A stretch of DNA of 64,000 nt from Ischnura elegans (GCF_921293095.1 NC_060257.1:64054472-64118471), one strand, 5' to 3'. Numbered from the stretch's first letter, positions 1 to 11,909 are shown. Notes: generated by a model from the letters alone, not told the origin. Numbers and translations: made by a program.

Positions 1-84
1 ACATAGCATGAACCTTCCCAAGAGATAGGACAACAATCGGGGCAATCTCAGCGCCTTAGGATAATAACCACGTCGTAGATTTAA

Positions 85-381
85 GGCCCCTTGCACACAC
101 ACCGATTTTGGACGGCCGGTAAAATATCGGCCGTCCACATTCCAATAGTGAACAATGGGAGAGCATTGGAGCTTGCACACGTACCGAACACGCGCCGGCA
201 CAGGCTAAATGCCGGTTAGCTGCCGGCCATTGTCACTGTGGATCGCCGTCGCCGGCTCAAAAACATAGCAACTTATCGTTTGACCGGTAAAAATCCTGCG
301 TGTGTGCAAGCATCGCTTCGCCGGTAAAATATCGGCCGATATTTTACCGGCCGTCCAAATTCGGTGTGTGTGCAAGGGGCC
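85..381. mobile_element. MITE with ~49-bp terminal inverted repeats
   Basis: A 297-bp non-coding element. Both ends begin GGCCCCTTGCACACAC, and the inverted match runs about 49 bp (85-133 against 333-381) with one mismatch. The motif GGTAAAATATCGGCC recurs inside next to the right arm, so the right end is itself partly palindromic. I could not find a clear target-site duplication (flanks TTTAA and GTTTTTT), so the superfamily is open. No transposase is present; open frames across it are by-products of the repeat. Confidence 0.85.
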
Positions 382-852
382 GTTTTTTCCTTTCCGGGAC
401 TCCATAGGAAAATAGGAAATTATCAAGTTACAGGGGATAAATGGAAACGCGTTTCATCCCTACCCCATCTCACCAACTGACCTTTTTCGGTCTACCAGGT
501 TCAATTCTCCGAGTTTCTGGAGGTCAAATGCTAGGTGAGTCACCTTCTGAGCTCGAAGATATCTCGATATCTTTCAGCAATTGTATGACACGCACGAGGT
601 TCTAAAAAGAATTAGACCTAACGCGACGTATATCTGACAGCATTTAAGTTTTTTGAGCTCTAATTGATTGACACAAAGATTTATAGCTAAAACAAGGCTA
701 CTAATATTCAACATAGTCCAAACAGCACAATTTCGGAAGAAACAAGCGTAGCATAAGCGCATTCAAACAAGACGAGACGGACTGGAAACTTCAGGCAACG
801 CAAACTGCGTATATCACATTGCTGTGCCTTCGCCTCTTCACTTTAAAGGCAA
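382..852. other. No gene or repeat recognised
   Basis: AT-rich sequence between the MITE and the Transib-type element. I see no convincing coding frame or repeat in it. Confidence 0.5.
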
Positions 853-857
853 CGACG

Positions 858-895
858 CACAGTGGTCCGGATCGCGAAAAAGTTGGACAAAAATC
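858..895 (+). other. RSS-like left end of Transib element
   Basis: Heptamer CACAGTG at 858-864 is identical to the V(D)J recombination signal heptamer. A 22-bp spacer follows (865-886), then ACAAAAATC at 887-895, one base off the consensus RSS nonamer ACAAAAACC. Confidence 0.75.
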
Positions 896-1464
896 AGATT
901 TTGGTTGGATGTCTTTAAAAATTGCTCTCTATATGTTTTTTGGCGAGCTATTTTCATTTCTGCAGTTATTTTTACGAAAAAACTATTATTTCATGCGATA
1001 TCGTGGAACTTTAACTTATTAACGGGCTAATTGTAACGCTGGCTGCATAGATAAACGGTAATCATTATAAAATATGAAAATAAATGATAATTAGTTGTAT
1101 AGAATGAGTTAATGATCTTTCAAAGTACTCAATAAACAAAAAAAAACGGCTACAAGTAGGGTTGTTGGGTGCATTGACTTACGTTAAAAAGGTGCGATTT
1201 CCAGATTTCGTGAGATTCTTCTGTATGGACTAAAAGTAATTATTAAATAAGTATCAAAATAGCATTTAAGTAACTCTTTTATTCTCATAAAAGCATGGAT
1301 AATTCCTCAGAAATTTACAATTATGTATTATTCAGCATCAGATTCTTCTGAATCCCACCCCTCCTCCTCTTCGCATTCGCTCGAAGAATTTTGAGATTCT
1401 TGCAGGACCAAGAGATCACGAACCTCCTGCGGAAGGTCTTTAAGGCTCCGGCCCCGGAAGATCT

Positions 1465-1701
1465 TTAAGATTTTGATTGCGAACTAGCTCGCCATCTTCT
1501 CTCGTAGGAATAAAAAAATTTCATGTTTAAAAAATTATTAAGCTCGAGTTTTGCCTCCTCATCTCCGTGTAATCTGAAACAACTCTCCAGATATGCATTC
1601 AAATTCCTTTTTCGAGCATCCATGGTTTTTCTTTTTTCTCCAGCATTTTTTCGTGCAGTTTTCGCCGCGTAAATGCCCATGACATTGTTGACAGTCAACA
1701 A
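1465..1701 (-). pseudogene. Unrecognised short frame inside the Transib element
   Basis: A 78-residue minus-strand frame, rich in Lys/Arg/Asn, with no motif I recognise. Just downstream (about 1340-1460, minus strand, another frame) is an acidic Ser/Glu-rich stretch that ends in a stop. The two could be pieces of one decayed C-terminus joined by a frameshift, possibly of the element's transposase. That is a guess: no catalytic motif is visible. Confidence 0.2.
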
Positions 1702-3304
1702 TATAAAACACAGGTTTACAAAAAGCTACACAACAGTCTTCTTTCTAAAAAGGTTAAACATCAAATAGAAGGGAAAATATGGAAAATTAGAGCGCTGCCT
1801 CGTCTCAGACCAATTAAAAAAAACGAAAACAAGAAACGAAAATAAATTAAACATAGTATACCTGCTCAATAATCCTTATTTATGTGGTTGTCAGGAACTA
1901 ATAAATAACTTAATCACAATTTTTTTAGTTATCACAACACTATAACTTCTTTGCGAGATCACTGTAAATCACAAAAACTGTAGCCAAAATAGGACTTCGC
2001 AATTAGTGATGGGTGTGTTCACATCGACAGAAAAGTTGAAACTGAAGGGTACCAAAATGTTTCGACCGAAATTTGGATGAGGTTAAAAAGAGGAGTAATC
2101 TTTACCCATGGAAATGTGGGTATTCCCCAGGATAACTGGTTGGGGTAAGGTTGGACCCCTTAAAGAAAATGTGAAATGTTTGGATTTTGTGCGAAAATGC
2201 ATACTAGCGGCGGACCTGCAATAAAACCTGTCCAAAAGGAAGCGGGTGGAGGGTAAAGACCTCATCTATTAACACGTGCAGCTTCACTTACAGGTCAGAC
2301 CGCCCCTAGAAAAGCAATAAACTCAAGTTGGGTGGTGCGCCAAGTGGCAAAATAGCAAGATGACAAAAGATGGCAAAATGTCCCGACTAAAGACCCCTTC
2401 CCACTTCCCTGAGGTCCGACACGTGTTCGGGTAACGGGTCTCTTGCCCCTTCGGATTGAAAGAAAGGGAGACGGTTGTGGGTTTTCCCGGTAGCAGTGCA
2501 TGTAGCCTGTCGTATTTACTTAAATCTATTACCAAATCGCGCTTGAAGTCGTTCTGAGAAGCGATCGGAAAAAATATTTTATCTCCTCTCCCAGCGTCCC
2601 AACTGCGCTTAACCTAATTCAAATTGTTCCGAAATTATTCTATTGGTCCACATACAGATAAAATTTGGATGATTACAAAGTATAAAATATGTTTTAAAAT
2701 GCTAAAATTCTTATTTTTGTGATTCTGGCCCATGAAACATTGGGAGACACAATTTACCATGTGCCTACACTGCGCTGATGCTAGCGTGTCGACGTTCACA
2801 TCTACTACGGCTAGGCATATAAATCGTTGTCATTCGCAAACTCGCACAGATTTGCAGCTGATTTCTTTACTTATATCTTTATGATAGTGTATTTTACTGT
2901 CACAAATAGCCGAATCCGCGCAAATCGACGTCACTTTTTTTATAACTCAACATTTATGCGATTTTTTCCGAAAAAAATTACTCCCCTTCAAATAATTCTA
3001 CAGCAATCATCAACATCTTTAAAAGGTTGAAATATATATTTTATGACAGTAAAATGTCTATATTACTATAGTGCAAAGTTAGTTTACGAATATAATTGGC
3101 GGCGTAAAGCCAAAAATAAATCTAAAATGCGTAATTTTCGAAAAAACGGAAAAATCAAGTTTCCTTAGAAATAGTGCTACTTTGACGCAATATATCTAAG
3201 CTAGCAATTTTTTTTATAAAAAAGTAAGCATGAAAGGTGATACCCCAGACATATTACTACATAACTTGTATAGTCTAAGCGAGTTTGAAGAAAGTCGAAA
3301 AAAT

Positions 3305-3342
3305 GATTTTTGTCCACCTTTTTCCGAATCCGGACCACTGTG
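3305..3342 (-). other. RSS-like right end of Transib element
   Basis: Read on the minus strand: heptamer CACAGTG (3336-3342), 22-bp spacer (3314-3335), nonamer ACAAAAATC (3305-3313). Spacing and nonamer are the same as at the left end. Confidence 0.75.
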
Positions 3343-3347
3343 CGACG

Positions 3348-3967
3348 TCACATGCAAGATCGGACGTGTTCTTCCCTGCTCCTTCGCTCATAGCCTCTTA
3401 GCTTGAAATATGGAGCGCGCTCCTTCCCCTCGACCTCTCCTTCAGCGCTAGTCCAACAATGAACACACTCGTTCGAATTTTTTAAACCGCAGGTTTTGAC
3501 ACCAATATAATTTTCAGTTGCAAAAATCCTCATATTAGCGTCTGAAGATAATTTTTGAAAAATCAGGTGCTCAGCGTAATGGAAATTGCTCGGCAAGACA
3601 GATGTTGACGAATCAGGTATGTCCTTCAAAACTACGCGTTTCTATACGTTTGATAAGCGATTACTATATGCAGTATAAATGCCACGGGATACCCACTCGT
3701 GGCAGTAAATTTAGCGCGCGCTCCGGAGCGAATCACCCCGCGCGATCTTTTCAATGTTCACCTCTGGGGTACCGACGTGACGGCGCCATGCTTACAAGAA
3801 ATTCAAACAGGAGCATTTTAAAAATACGTCACTGAGGGAGAAACTCCCCTACCTGCCGCTTGATTTTGACCCAGGGTTTCAGATGACTGACTCACGCTGT
3901 AAACCAAGGCCCCACAGTTCCCCTTGGACTTGCGACCGGGTAGGGGAGGGGGGAAGATAAGAAGTTT
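3348..3967. other. No gene recognised
   Basis: Mixed-composition DNA flanking the Transib element. Short open frames on both strands lack family resemblance. Confidence 0.4.
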
Positions 3968-4030
3968 GTGTAAGAGGCGCACCCCCATTTTCGGCTGCAA
4001 TGTTTGGGAAAAACGGTGCGCCTCTTACAC
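3968..4030. repeat. Short inverted repeat (perfect 15-bp arms)
   Basis: GTGTAAGAGGCGCAC at 3968-3982 is exactly inverted at 4016-4030, with a 33-bp loop. It could be a small foldback element or the end of a larger transposon. Confidence 0.6.
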
Positions 4031-4069
4031 GCACTTATACGGTAAATTAATTGCAATTATTAAATAAAA

Positions 4070-4172
4070 TTATTAATCAAATTAAGTCAAATGGATTAAA
4101 CTTAAAAGTTTCTCTCAGCTCTGGGGGGGGGTGGTTTATCCCCAACCCCCCTCCCCCTGCTGCGCGACTGCC
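4070..4172 (-). mobile_element. Fragment of a hAT-like MITE (same family as 11.41 kb)
   Basis: On the minus strand this reads GCGCAGCAGGGGAGG, then a C-run, CAGAGCT(G/C)AGAGAAA and a T-rich tail. It matches the + strand from about 11412 to 11510 with scattered differences. Only one end is visible. Confidence 0.6.
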
Positions 4173-4329
4173 TCTTCTAATCACTTTTTCACCCGGAAAC
4201 TTTCTCATAACACACTACAGTAACCAAAGCTTCTTTATTGGGCTCAAATATGTGTTTCAATTGCTCCCCAAGCTAGGTTTAAAGTTATCGTAACTCCCAT
4301 ATGTACGACCTCATCTGGCGAGTTCATTT

Positions 4330-4622
4330 TGTCCCTATTCTCTGTCCTCATCTCAGCACGGTCCACTTCACTCAGCTTCGGTCATCTACAATAGCTTACC
4401 ACCGAACATAAAATCCATTACATCCATATCCAATTTTAAAAAATGTCTAAAGGAGCTCCTAATTAAGAAAGCATACTACACCTTAGCAGAATATTTTGAT
4501 AATGACTGTGATTGTTGTAAAATGTGACCCTCTATTTTATGCCTTGTATATATTTATGTATGTATGTATACCTGACGATTTCTATGTTGCATAATGTAAC
4601 CAACAGAAATAAAATTATATTA
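4330..4622 (+). pseudogene. 3' end of a CR1/Jockey-type LINE
   Basis: An open frame running to the TGA at 4525-4527 ends with the pattern Y-N-S-L-P-P-N-I-K, then F-K-K-C-L-K-E-L-L. This is the usual ending of ORF2 in CR1/Jockey-like LINEs, just after the reverse transcriptase. It is followed by ~90 bp of 3' UTR and a short TATTA-type repeat tail (4610-4635), as expected for a 5'-truncated LINE copy. The upstream RT domain is missing. The family call rests on the C-terminal signature alone. Confidence 0.55.
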
Positions 4623-4639
4623 TATTATTATTTAAACTC

Positions 4640-5592
4640 CATCCACAATATATATAGGGGGATGGTAATAGCATATCTCGTCCTATGCAAGAAGTTTTTT
4701 GCCGTGCATTTGCTGAGATTTAGATCCGGTCCGTTTTCTTCACTGCACACATGAATGTAGTTATAGTCCAATGAGAGCTGAGAGGAAATACAGAGAGGAA
4801 CAAAGGAATTACAATGCTTGCATATTTTTCACTTGTTCGAGCAGGTTACGTAACATATTGTTCCGTGAAAGTTGGAGTGCCGAAATATTACCGCCATATG
4901 GCTTTAGTCTGGTTGTTTTTCTTTGTTTTCGTCTGCGTCGAAATATTCTAAGCCCAATGTAAAACGAATTGAGTTGATGAATAGAGCCGAGATGTGTGAA
5001 ATAATTTTTGTACCATTAGGATTTTTGGCTCCTCAAGGAAATTTTGTGTGCATGAAATTAACTAAGGATTTTTTCCTTAGTGGATATTTTAAGCTTATCC
5101 TGTTTCTGAAAATCAATATCTCTCTTTCCTTCCAGAACCATGATTGACGCTGATCACTCTCATTACGAAGCAATTGAAAGCTACCTGAAAGATTGCCAGT
5201 GCAAACAAATATACAACTGCCTGTAAAGTATTCATTGTAATGAATGTATTAATAGAATAATTAAACATAATTCTTTCTATTTCTTTCCCTGGGGTAAAAA
5301 TGTTGCGCTAACTTTTTCTGTGGATCTTTGTTCCCTTTAGTCGTTCATAATAAAATATTCTATATGCAGTTAGTATCTATTAAATTTTCATGCACTTGTT
5401 GGTAAGTACCGCTCTTTTTTCACGTGTTGGTGACGTCAATACTATCCAGGTCATGGATGTTTGTGATGCATTAATTGTTTTTCGTTTTTAACTTTGATCT
5501 AAAGAGTATAATGTGATGTTTTCAAGGATCATAAGAAATAAGTAAATAAACTTGTTCAAGGAAAATTTCTCTCCGTGTGAAGAAATTGTGCA
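4640..5592. other. No gene recognised
   Basis: AT-rich DNA with short open frames only. No coding signature or repeat structure stood out. Confidence 0.4.
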
Positions 5593-5873
5593 AATTATTC
5601 CAGGGCCGGCCTTAGGGCGGGGCGACCGGGGCGACCGCCCCGGGCCCCGCGCTTTGGGGGGCCCCGCGTTCGTGGAAAAAATATTAAAATATACGATAGT
5701 TTTGAAAACGCAATTTCAACTATTACTGTATTGTTAAGTCCGTGCTAAACAAAAAATAATATTATGAAAAAGGAATAATAGAGGGGTATAGAGTTTAATA
5801 TTTTAAGTGAATGGCCCCGCACTGAAGGTTCGCCCCTAGCCCCGCACCTGCTAAGGCCGTCCCTGATTTATTC
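5593..5873. mobile_element. hAT-type MITE with 8-bp target duplication
   Basis: The 265-bp element (5601-5865) has inverted ends CAGGGCCGGCCTTAG and, at the right, CTAAGGCCGTCCCTG. Flanking 8-bp repeats are AATTATTC (5593-5600) and ATTTATTC (5866-5873), one mismatch. The 8-bp duplication and CAGGG start fit the hAT superfamily. Just inside the ends are G/C-runs encoding nothing. Confidence 0.85.
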
Positions 5874-6933
5874 AATAGTTACATTAAAAATTTAGCTTAA
5901 TGATTCAGCGTTGTGGCTGGATTGGAGAGGGTTGAGCTCACCTCAGATTAAGCCACAGTCCTGTAAATATCTCATATTAAGGGAAGGGGGCAAGTTCCTT
6001 TCCTTAGGTCATCTTGCATTCGAGAAATATTTGATTGGGGCTGCTCAAACTCTTCACACGGGATTTGATCCTGGGGTATTTCGATCAGTTGTCAATCACT
6101 GCCAGTAGGTACAGTGATTGAAAACTCATCTGATTGGGCTATAACTTCTGCTCCCTCCCTAATTAGCGTGGATTGGATGCCATCTATCATTCTTATGCAG
6201 AGAATTCAGAAAACGGACGCAAAGACTGTATTGAAATTGACTTGAATAAATAGTTTTTTAGCCGAATCAATGTCTTTTCCGGAATTTACTTCTCCATATT
6301 ATGCTATATGCATATTATTTTTAATCCAAGATGTCTTATGACATGGTCCACGATCTGAATTAACAAAAAACTGGCAAAAACCGCATGAAACAAAAAAATG
6401 ACCACGACGAAGCGCATTCCATAAATATCTCGCTAATTTTCCCGTTAATTCAAAATCGAACAAACCCCACGGTAATTTTCTTAATAATAAGCGTTGGGGT
6501 ATTTAAGGAAAACCATAAGCGAGGAAAAGTCTCTATTTATTATTATACAGTAGAGCTAACTAAACCTGTCGCTCACACTGTAGAAATTGATTTTTTTCTT
6601 GGCTGCTTCGATATCTTTCCCGGAGTTCACTCCTGCATTCCATTTTACTCTCATGTTATTTTCCATCTCAAGATGTCTTCTTCCGTGACTAACGGCAAGG
6701 AGTTTGCATTAAGGAGGCCCAATTCCATAAATTAATCTCTATGCCCAATTCCATCCCAAAGCACGCTGATTTCTGTTGCCACTTCGGTCGCATTTTAACC
6801 GGTTTTCAAAAATGTCCGCGGCGCGGAGATGAGTGCAATGCGATCCTGTTTTTTTTCAATATTTTGAATTGTAATGTTTGTTATGGCGAGGTATAGCATT
6901 GAAAAGCTAAGAATTTGATAGATCACATCATCA
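5874..6933. other. No gene recognised
   Basis: A 116-residue open frame (6385-6735, +) shows no motif or family resemblance and lies in AT-rich DNA. I regard it as chance. Confidence 0.4.
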
Positions 6934-7103
6934 TGCACATAAATTTAGGTTAATACCCCATATATTACCTTATTTCCCCATGAAATTCGGATCAATTTGT
7001 CCGTCAGCGACGAGAATGGCGACTTCTGTGAACCCATTTAAATGCGCGATGCGTGACAACAAATTAGAGGCAGACTTGTGGACCCTCTTTTGCAATATTC
7101 GTG
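6934..7103 (+). repeat. Dispersed repeat, copy A
   Basis: About 170 bp matching 39500-39671 on the same strand. Shared blocks include GGATCAATTTGTCCGTCAGC, CCCATTTAAATGCGCG and TGCAATATTCGTG. The family is not identified. Confidence 0.75.
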
Positions 7104-8491
7104 AGTGACGGTTTGAATTAACAAAAAATGGGAATATAGCGCATGAAACCCTTTATCAAATGACTACTACAATGTGCAAAAATCCCATGCTAGTTTTCCC
7201 GCCATTTCGAATTCTCCCATGCTCCACTCTAATTTTATCTTCAATTTCAGCAAGTCCCGCCCTAATTTATTCTATGAACGCCGCCATTAATATATGGGTA
7301 TTGAAATATCACACTTAGTGCACCCTACGGATAATTATTGCTAATATTTTCTATAATTCGGCCTTTAGAGAGAAGACCTGAAGAACACAAAGAGGTTGTA
7401 ATCGAGGTAGTCCTAGTTTTGGGATCCCTACTCTAGTGAGCCACGTAATGGAGTCAGGAGAAAGGTATTAGATTCGGATTCCGTGCGTCACCTTGCCTTA
7501 GGGCGTATTCCCTCGAAAGCAATCGCTTAACCCAGAACGTCTGCTTCGGAAAGTCTAATTCTTCGGAGCCTCGGGGTGGAACTGTCCGTGACTGGCTATG
7601 GGGATAGGGAATAGGCGAAAGAAAATTAGAGTCGATTCGGTGGTGACACGAGGGCTAAGTCACTGTGAGATAGGTAAATTGATTTCCTCGTTTCATTCGG
7701 GGAAAATTTAATTTTGCCGAGAATACCGAGAAAGTTTTCCCTGCTTTCTGGAACGCAAATTAATTGCTGGAATGCTCTAAGATAGGTCCTTCCAGAAAAT
7801 GCCCTTAGGGGGAAACTTTCGTCCCAAAGTATGTGCTCTATTCAAATGGTGATTTTAATTTGTGGTTACGAATCAATTTAGGCTTGGTGGTGCACGATAC
7901 CGTTTAAAATGTGTTGAAAGACAGCATGAATGTAAGTTTTCATTAACTAAAATTAATGAAAAATTATGCTAATCGAATATTCTATGTGCATTACGAAAAC
8001 TGTATGTATTGTTGGGATTCTAAACTCTGGTTTTTGCTGTCCAAATGACAGCTGCTGAAGAACTTGGTCTGAAGAATCATCAAGTTTAGGTTGTATAAAA
8101 TTTGTGTTTTAGAAGAATTACGGCTAGGAAATTATCATTTTTAGGTGTTGGATGAAATAAAAATTTAGTGATTAGTCTTATTATGTAATTTAATACGTTG
8201 TGGCAGATTGAAGCACCGAGATTTTATAACCAAGACTAAACAATTGATAACAATGGTTATGAATTGTTAATTATGCCGAGTCTTCGTTCTAAATAAATGG
8301 GAAAATTTTTTTAAAGTGCCTTTATTGAAATGAAATTACCGTTAAAATAAGCGAATTGCTTTTATAGTGTGGTGGGTCCCCGATACGAAATTTTCTTCAA
8401 ATCGGGTAAAATTAACTGCCACCGTCAGTGTCCTAAAGTTTATTTAAAAAAAGGTGGATTTAGGAAGGGAACGCTAGCATAGTTCATGCCA
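7104..8491. other. No gene recognised
   Basis: Mixed-composition DNA. No open frame of note and no clear internal repeat. Confidence 0.4.
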
Positions 8492-8800
8492 TAATAATAA
8501 CGGTCATTTTGGAAAAACCAACGATGATTATAAATTTAGCGCTATGCAAACGATATTAATAGCTTATTAATGGAATTCATGATTTTTAGATACGTGGAAA
8601 TAGGTGAAAAATAATAAATTACTAGTTCAGAGAACCCGCTAACCTCCCAAGCACCCACAGAAGAAAAGTGTCTGACCACATGCTTTCTTCTTAGGGAAAA
8701 CTTTGACTCCCGTTGTTCTATCGCCCAATTTTACCCTCTTCGTCGAATTGACCTGTGGTATTTTAGTGTAATATATGGTTCGAAAAAGTTTTCCAAAAAA
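8492..8800 (+). repeat. Dispersed repeat, contiguous copy
   Basis: The left part (8492-8660) resembles 41002-41155 (shared AACGGTCATTT, AATGGAATTCATGATTTTTAG). The right part (about 8670-8760) resembles 42725-42815 (shared TTGCTTCCTTTGGAAACC-like and TCGCCCAATT). Here the two parts are adjacent; at 41-42.8 kb they are separated by ~1.6 kb containing LINE sequence. Confidence 0.65.
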
Positions 8801-8879
8801 TAAGGTGACGCCGCAATCGTTGTCTTTGACAATTAATCTGCATCTTTCGTGGTATGCCATTCCTAGATCTTGTAGCGAC

Positions 8880-9451
8880 GGAAATTTACGAGTAACGCGC
8901 GTAAATTTTAAAGGTAGGGTAACTGAGTTTGGTTACGCTCTACTCTGAGGAATTCATTCCATTCTATTCAATCTATTCTGTACTCTAAAGGTAATTTCTG
9001 TCCACATCCTCCAAATGTATTCAACAAAATAGATGTATCAAATAGAATACAGTTCCATTCCCCGTGCCGTGGAATTACTTACATGAAAATTTATCTGAAT
9101 ATATAGCGAAAGTTTTCATGATATAGACTACTAAATAGCTCATAAGAATCAAAATACTCAGCACAAACAAAATGCGCCTGACTTATATAAGTAACCCCTG
9201 AAAATTTATGAAGTATTATAGTATATAAAATCGCTTTCCACGATTTTTAAGGCTGTTACATGGAACAAACATCTCAAAACCTAAAAGTTAGGATTTTAAA
9301 GCTCAAATTATCTGCTAAAAATGACATACAGTTATGTGCACTAGTTAATCATGCAATTAATAAAAAAAACTGTCGATTTTGACATTACTGACAATTTAGA
9401 TAAAGTATAACTGATAACTTCAGGCTTTACTTTGTGAAACCTCTCCATATT
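8880..9451. other. No gene recognised
   Basis: AT-rich, no convincing feature. Confidence 0.4.
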
Positions 9452-9554
9452 GGAAGTAAAAAACTAAAACTTTGTTATGTTCACTATTATTATAAACAAA
9501 TAGATAATATTATGAATAATAGTGAACCTTACAAAGTTTTATTGTTTTACTTCC
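9452..9554. repeat. Foldback hairpin with ~40-nt arms
   Basis: Left arm 9452-9491 (starts GGAAGTAAAA, ends CACTATTATT) is inverted at 9515-9554 (starts AATAATAGTG, ends TTTTACTTCC), with a 23-nt loop and a few mismatches. It may be a tiny foldback transposon or a hairpin-forming transcript; nothing distinguishes these. Confidence 0.75.
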
Positions 9555-10272
9555 AGTTTAGATAGAGTAAGTAATTTAGCAACAAGATTGTTTATCTTGA
9601 ATTGTTTATTGTTTGTATTGAAGAATGGATTTAATCAATATGCCTGGTCTGAATTTAGGTCTGGATCGGAGTTGGAGCAAAAGGAATTTAGGTGGTTACA
9701 GATGTTACGTTGCTGTTTCATGAACGGATAAAAGTCACTCATTCACACACAAGAAGGCATTCTGTGCGGGTTCACTACTGTAATGTCGCCTGTAGGGCAT
9801 GCAACACATTCTTGCGTTGAAAAACATTTTCTCCCATGGAATTTCTGGCTAGGGTCTCTCCGTTCAATCCAGCTCCAAATGGCCTTCAATAATACGTATA
9901 TTATTTTGAAATTATTTGTTAGGGTTTGATCAAATTATTTTATGTATGTGGCTTGTCGAAAATTGTAATCACGTTTACTATTGCTACTCGCTTATGCTTG
10001 CATTTAAGTTTTTTTGTAGCATAAGGAACCCCGTTATCGTAAGTTATCTAGCGGCATCAAGGCCTGGCAACCAGCATTGGTAATTCCTCAAGGATGAATC
10101 ACTATAATAACTAAGTAAGTGAGCGGATAATTTGGGTCCACGGTGTTCGAGTTAGTGAAATGAAAGTGAGATCGTCGGAAGAGCTGGATAAATCACTGCA
10201 GTCTAAGTCTTTTTGTTGGTTATCAAATGGTTTAGCGTCGTAACTGTAGTGGAAAATGATCATGAGGTAGCG
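9555..10272. other. No gene recognised
   Basis: No supported coding or repeat feature. Confidence 0.4.
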
Positions 10273-10396
10273 CAGGCTTGACTTTTTTCTGCTGCTACTA
10301 CTACTATTGCTGGAATTTTTTTTTCACGACAAAACAACGCTGAAATTTACCAATTGTCCCTTTGAGCGACCGCTTTGCCATTTTTATATAGGGAAG
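10273..10396 (+). repeat. Local direct duplication, unit 1
   Basis: A 120-bp block (GGCTTGACTTTTTTCTGCTG ... CGACCGCTTTG ... ATTTTTATA) repeated in the same orientation at 10739-10860. Copies are diverged by several small indels. Confidence 0.75.
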
Positions 10397-10738
10397 TATC
10401 TTATATACGCACATGCGTTGTCGTAAAAGCTAAATTCAATCATTGGCGCTGCAGGGTGTCTCTTTTGTAGTTCCGTCTACATCGTTGGTGAGCGCCACCG
10501 GTCAAATGGGATATGCGACGATGTGGCGAAGTTTTGAACCTCCTCAGCGAAGAAAATTACTTTATCAGTAGGGTACTGGAATTCAAATCGCAGGGTTTTA
10601 CATTAATTCACAGTATGTGCCAATCTGTCGTAATTGCAAATTCTCGGTGCATTTTCTCAATTGATTTTAGTCGAATTGGTCTGGCTGGATGCTGGCGTTT
10701 AATGCGAGCTCGTCTTGGGTGGGCGGCATGGGGTCGCG

Positions 10739-10860
10739 CTGGCTTGACTTTTTTTTCTGCTGCTACTACTACTGTTGCTGGAAAATTTTCACAACAAACA
10801 ACGCTGAAAATTTCCAATGGTCCCTTCGACGACCGCTTTGACAATTTTATAAAGTGCAGT
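10739..10860 (+). repeat. Local direct duplication, unit 2
   Basis: Second copy of the 10273-10396 block, about 466 bp downstream. Overlapping open frames on both strands (10513-10932, 10608-11003) are probably chance. Confidence 0.75.
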
Positions 10861-11409
10861 AAATTTAAAATATTAAAACTGTTAGTCAGGGAAATTGAAT
10901 ATGGGAAGTTGGTATGCGAAACCCTACCGTAGTATCTGGTATTCACCTTTTGCTTGTTATATTCTCTATCTATCATTATTTTATCATTATCTATGATTCT
11001 CATATCATTCTATCATTGATTGATTACAGCAGGATTTGAGAAAAAAGTCAAAGTCTGTAGTCCAAGGCTATTGAGAGCTGCGATAAATGATCCTAAATGA
11101 TAGGTGTAATTCATAGTTATGAATATAACAAAATGATACTCGCGTAATTAATGTTGGGGTTAAATTTAAGATTTTGGACATTTTCGACCGATTCAGGCGT
11201 GAAATAATGGAAGTTCGGCGTATTGAAATGAAAGGTAGTTGCACTTTTCCACTCTTCCATTTCTATTTTCCCCACCCCCTTTGGCCTTCCCGTTTCTATG
11301 GTTCTTTGACCGGTGTCATTCTTTTAAAGTTATGACTAGACTCCTCCTTCTACCCCTGTTTTTTTTACGTATCTCTTTAATTGTCTCTTTTCTCACTGTC
11401 TCTCCACCA

Positions 11410-11640
11410 GTGGCGCAGCGAGGGGAGGTTTTGGGGGGTAAACCCCCCCCCCCAGAGCTCAGAGAAATTTTTAAATTTAATCCATTTTACTTAATTGGAT
11501 CAATATTACTTATATATTAGTGCAAGGAAAATTAAAATACCCCTCAGAAAGCCGTAAAACTCACCATTTTGAACCATTTATCTTAAAAGTTTAGGGGGGA
11601 GGGGTGAAGGAGGGGGAGGAACCCGCATCTCCCGCTTGCC
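11410..11640 (+). mobile_element. hAT-like MITE, diverged
   Basis: Begins CAGTGGCGCAGCGAGG, the TIR style of the other hAT MITEs here, followed by G- and C-runs. It matches the inverted fragment at 4070-4172. A clear right end and target duplication were not found; a degenerate end may lie near 11.73 kb. Confidence 0.5.
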
Positions 11641-11858
11641 CTGGAGGGTATTACATATCTTCCAGGCCCCCCAGTATTAGGTGCGTCTAAACCCCTACCC
11701 CCAGCCTTAATTCCTACCTGCGCGCCTGCTCCCAACTGTACGTCAATTTTCCCACCCCTTCCTCAAACTTGTCAAATCTTCCCTCATCTTTTCTTCAAAT
11801 GTATATATATGATGTTCTCATCAACAATTGTGTCCTCATCTACTATGATGTCTTGTAC

Positions 11859-11900
11859 CTGATGATGGCTCTATGAGCCATCTATGAGCCGAAACGCGTC
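11859..11900 (+). ncRNA. Hammerhead ribozyme motif, type I
   Basis: Core boxes are intact: CTGATGA (11859-11865), stem II GGCTC/GAGCC (11867-11871 with 11886-11890), GAAA (11891-11894), then palindromic ACGCGT (11894-11899) ending in the expected GTC cleavage triplet. This is the minimal type-I architecture with very short stem III known from Penelope-like retroelements. Stem I pairing is weak, so this copy may be inactive. No reverse transcriptase lies nearby, so the host element is not established. Confidence 0.65.
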
Positions 11901-11909
11901 TCTTGAAAA

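Larger units (their letters stand above)
853..3347. mobile_element. Transib-type DNA transposon, apparently non-autonomous
   Basis: The element spans 858-3342 and is flanked by the 5-bp direct repeat CGACG (853-857 and 3343-3347). Its two ends match over roughly 40 bp as inverted repeats and start CACAGTGGTCCGGAT. Transib elements (the family related to RAG1) are known for TIRs starting with a CACWRTG-like heptamer and for GC-rich 5-bp target duplications of form CGNCG; both hold here. The ~2.4-kb interior has no recognisable transposase. It holds only a short minus-strand frame (1465-1701) and AT-rich DNA, so it is either a deletion derivative or one that has captured other repeats. Confidence 0.8.

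Noticed and set aside
10513-11003. Overlapping 139- and 131-residue frames on opposite strands
   Set aside because: They cover a locally duplicated repeat and show no motif.
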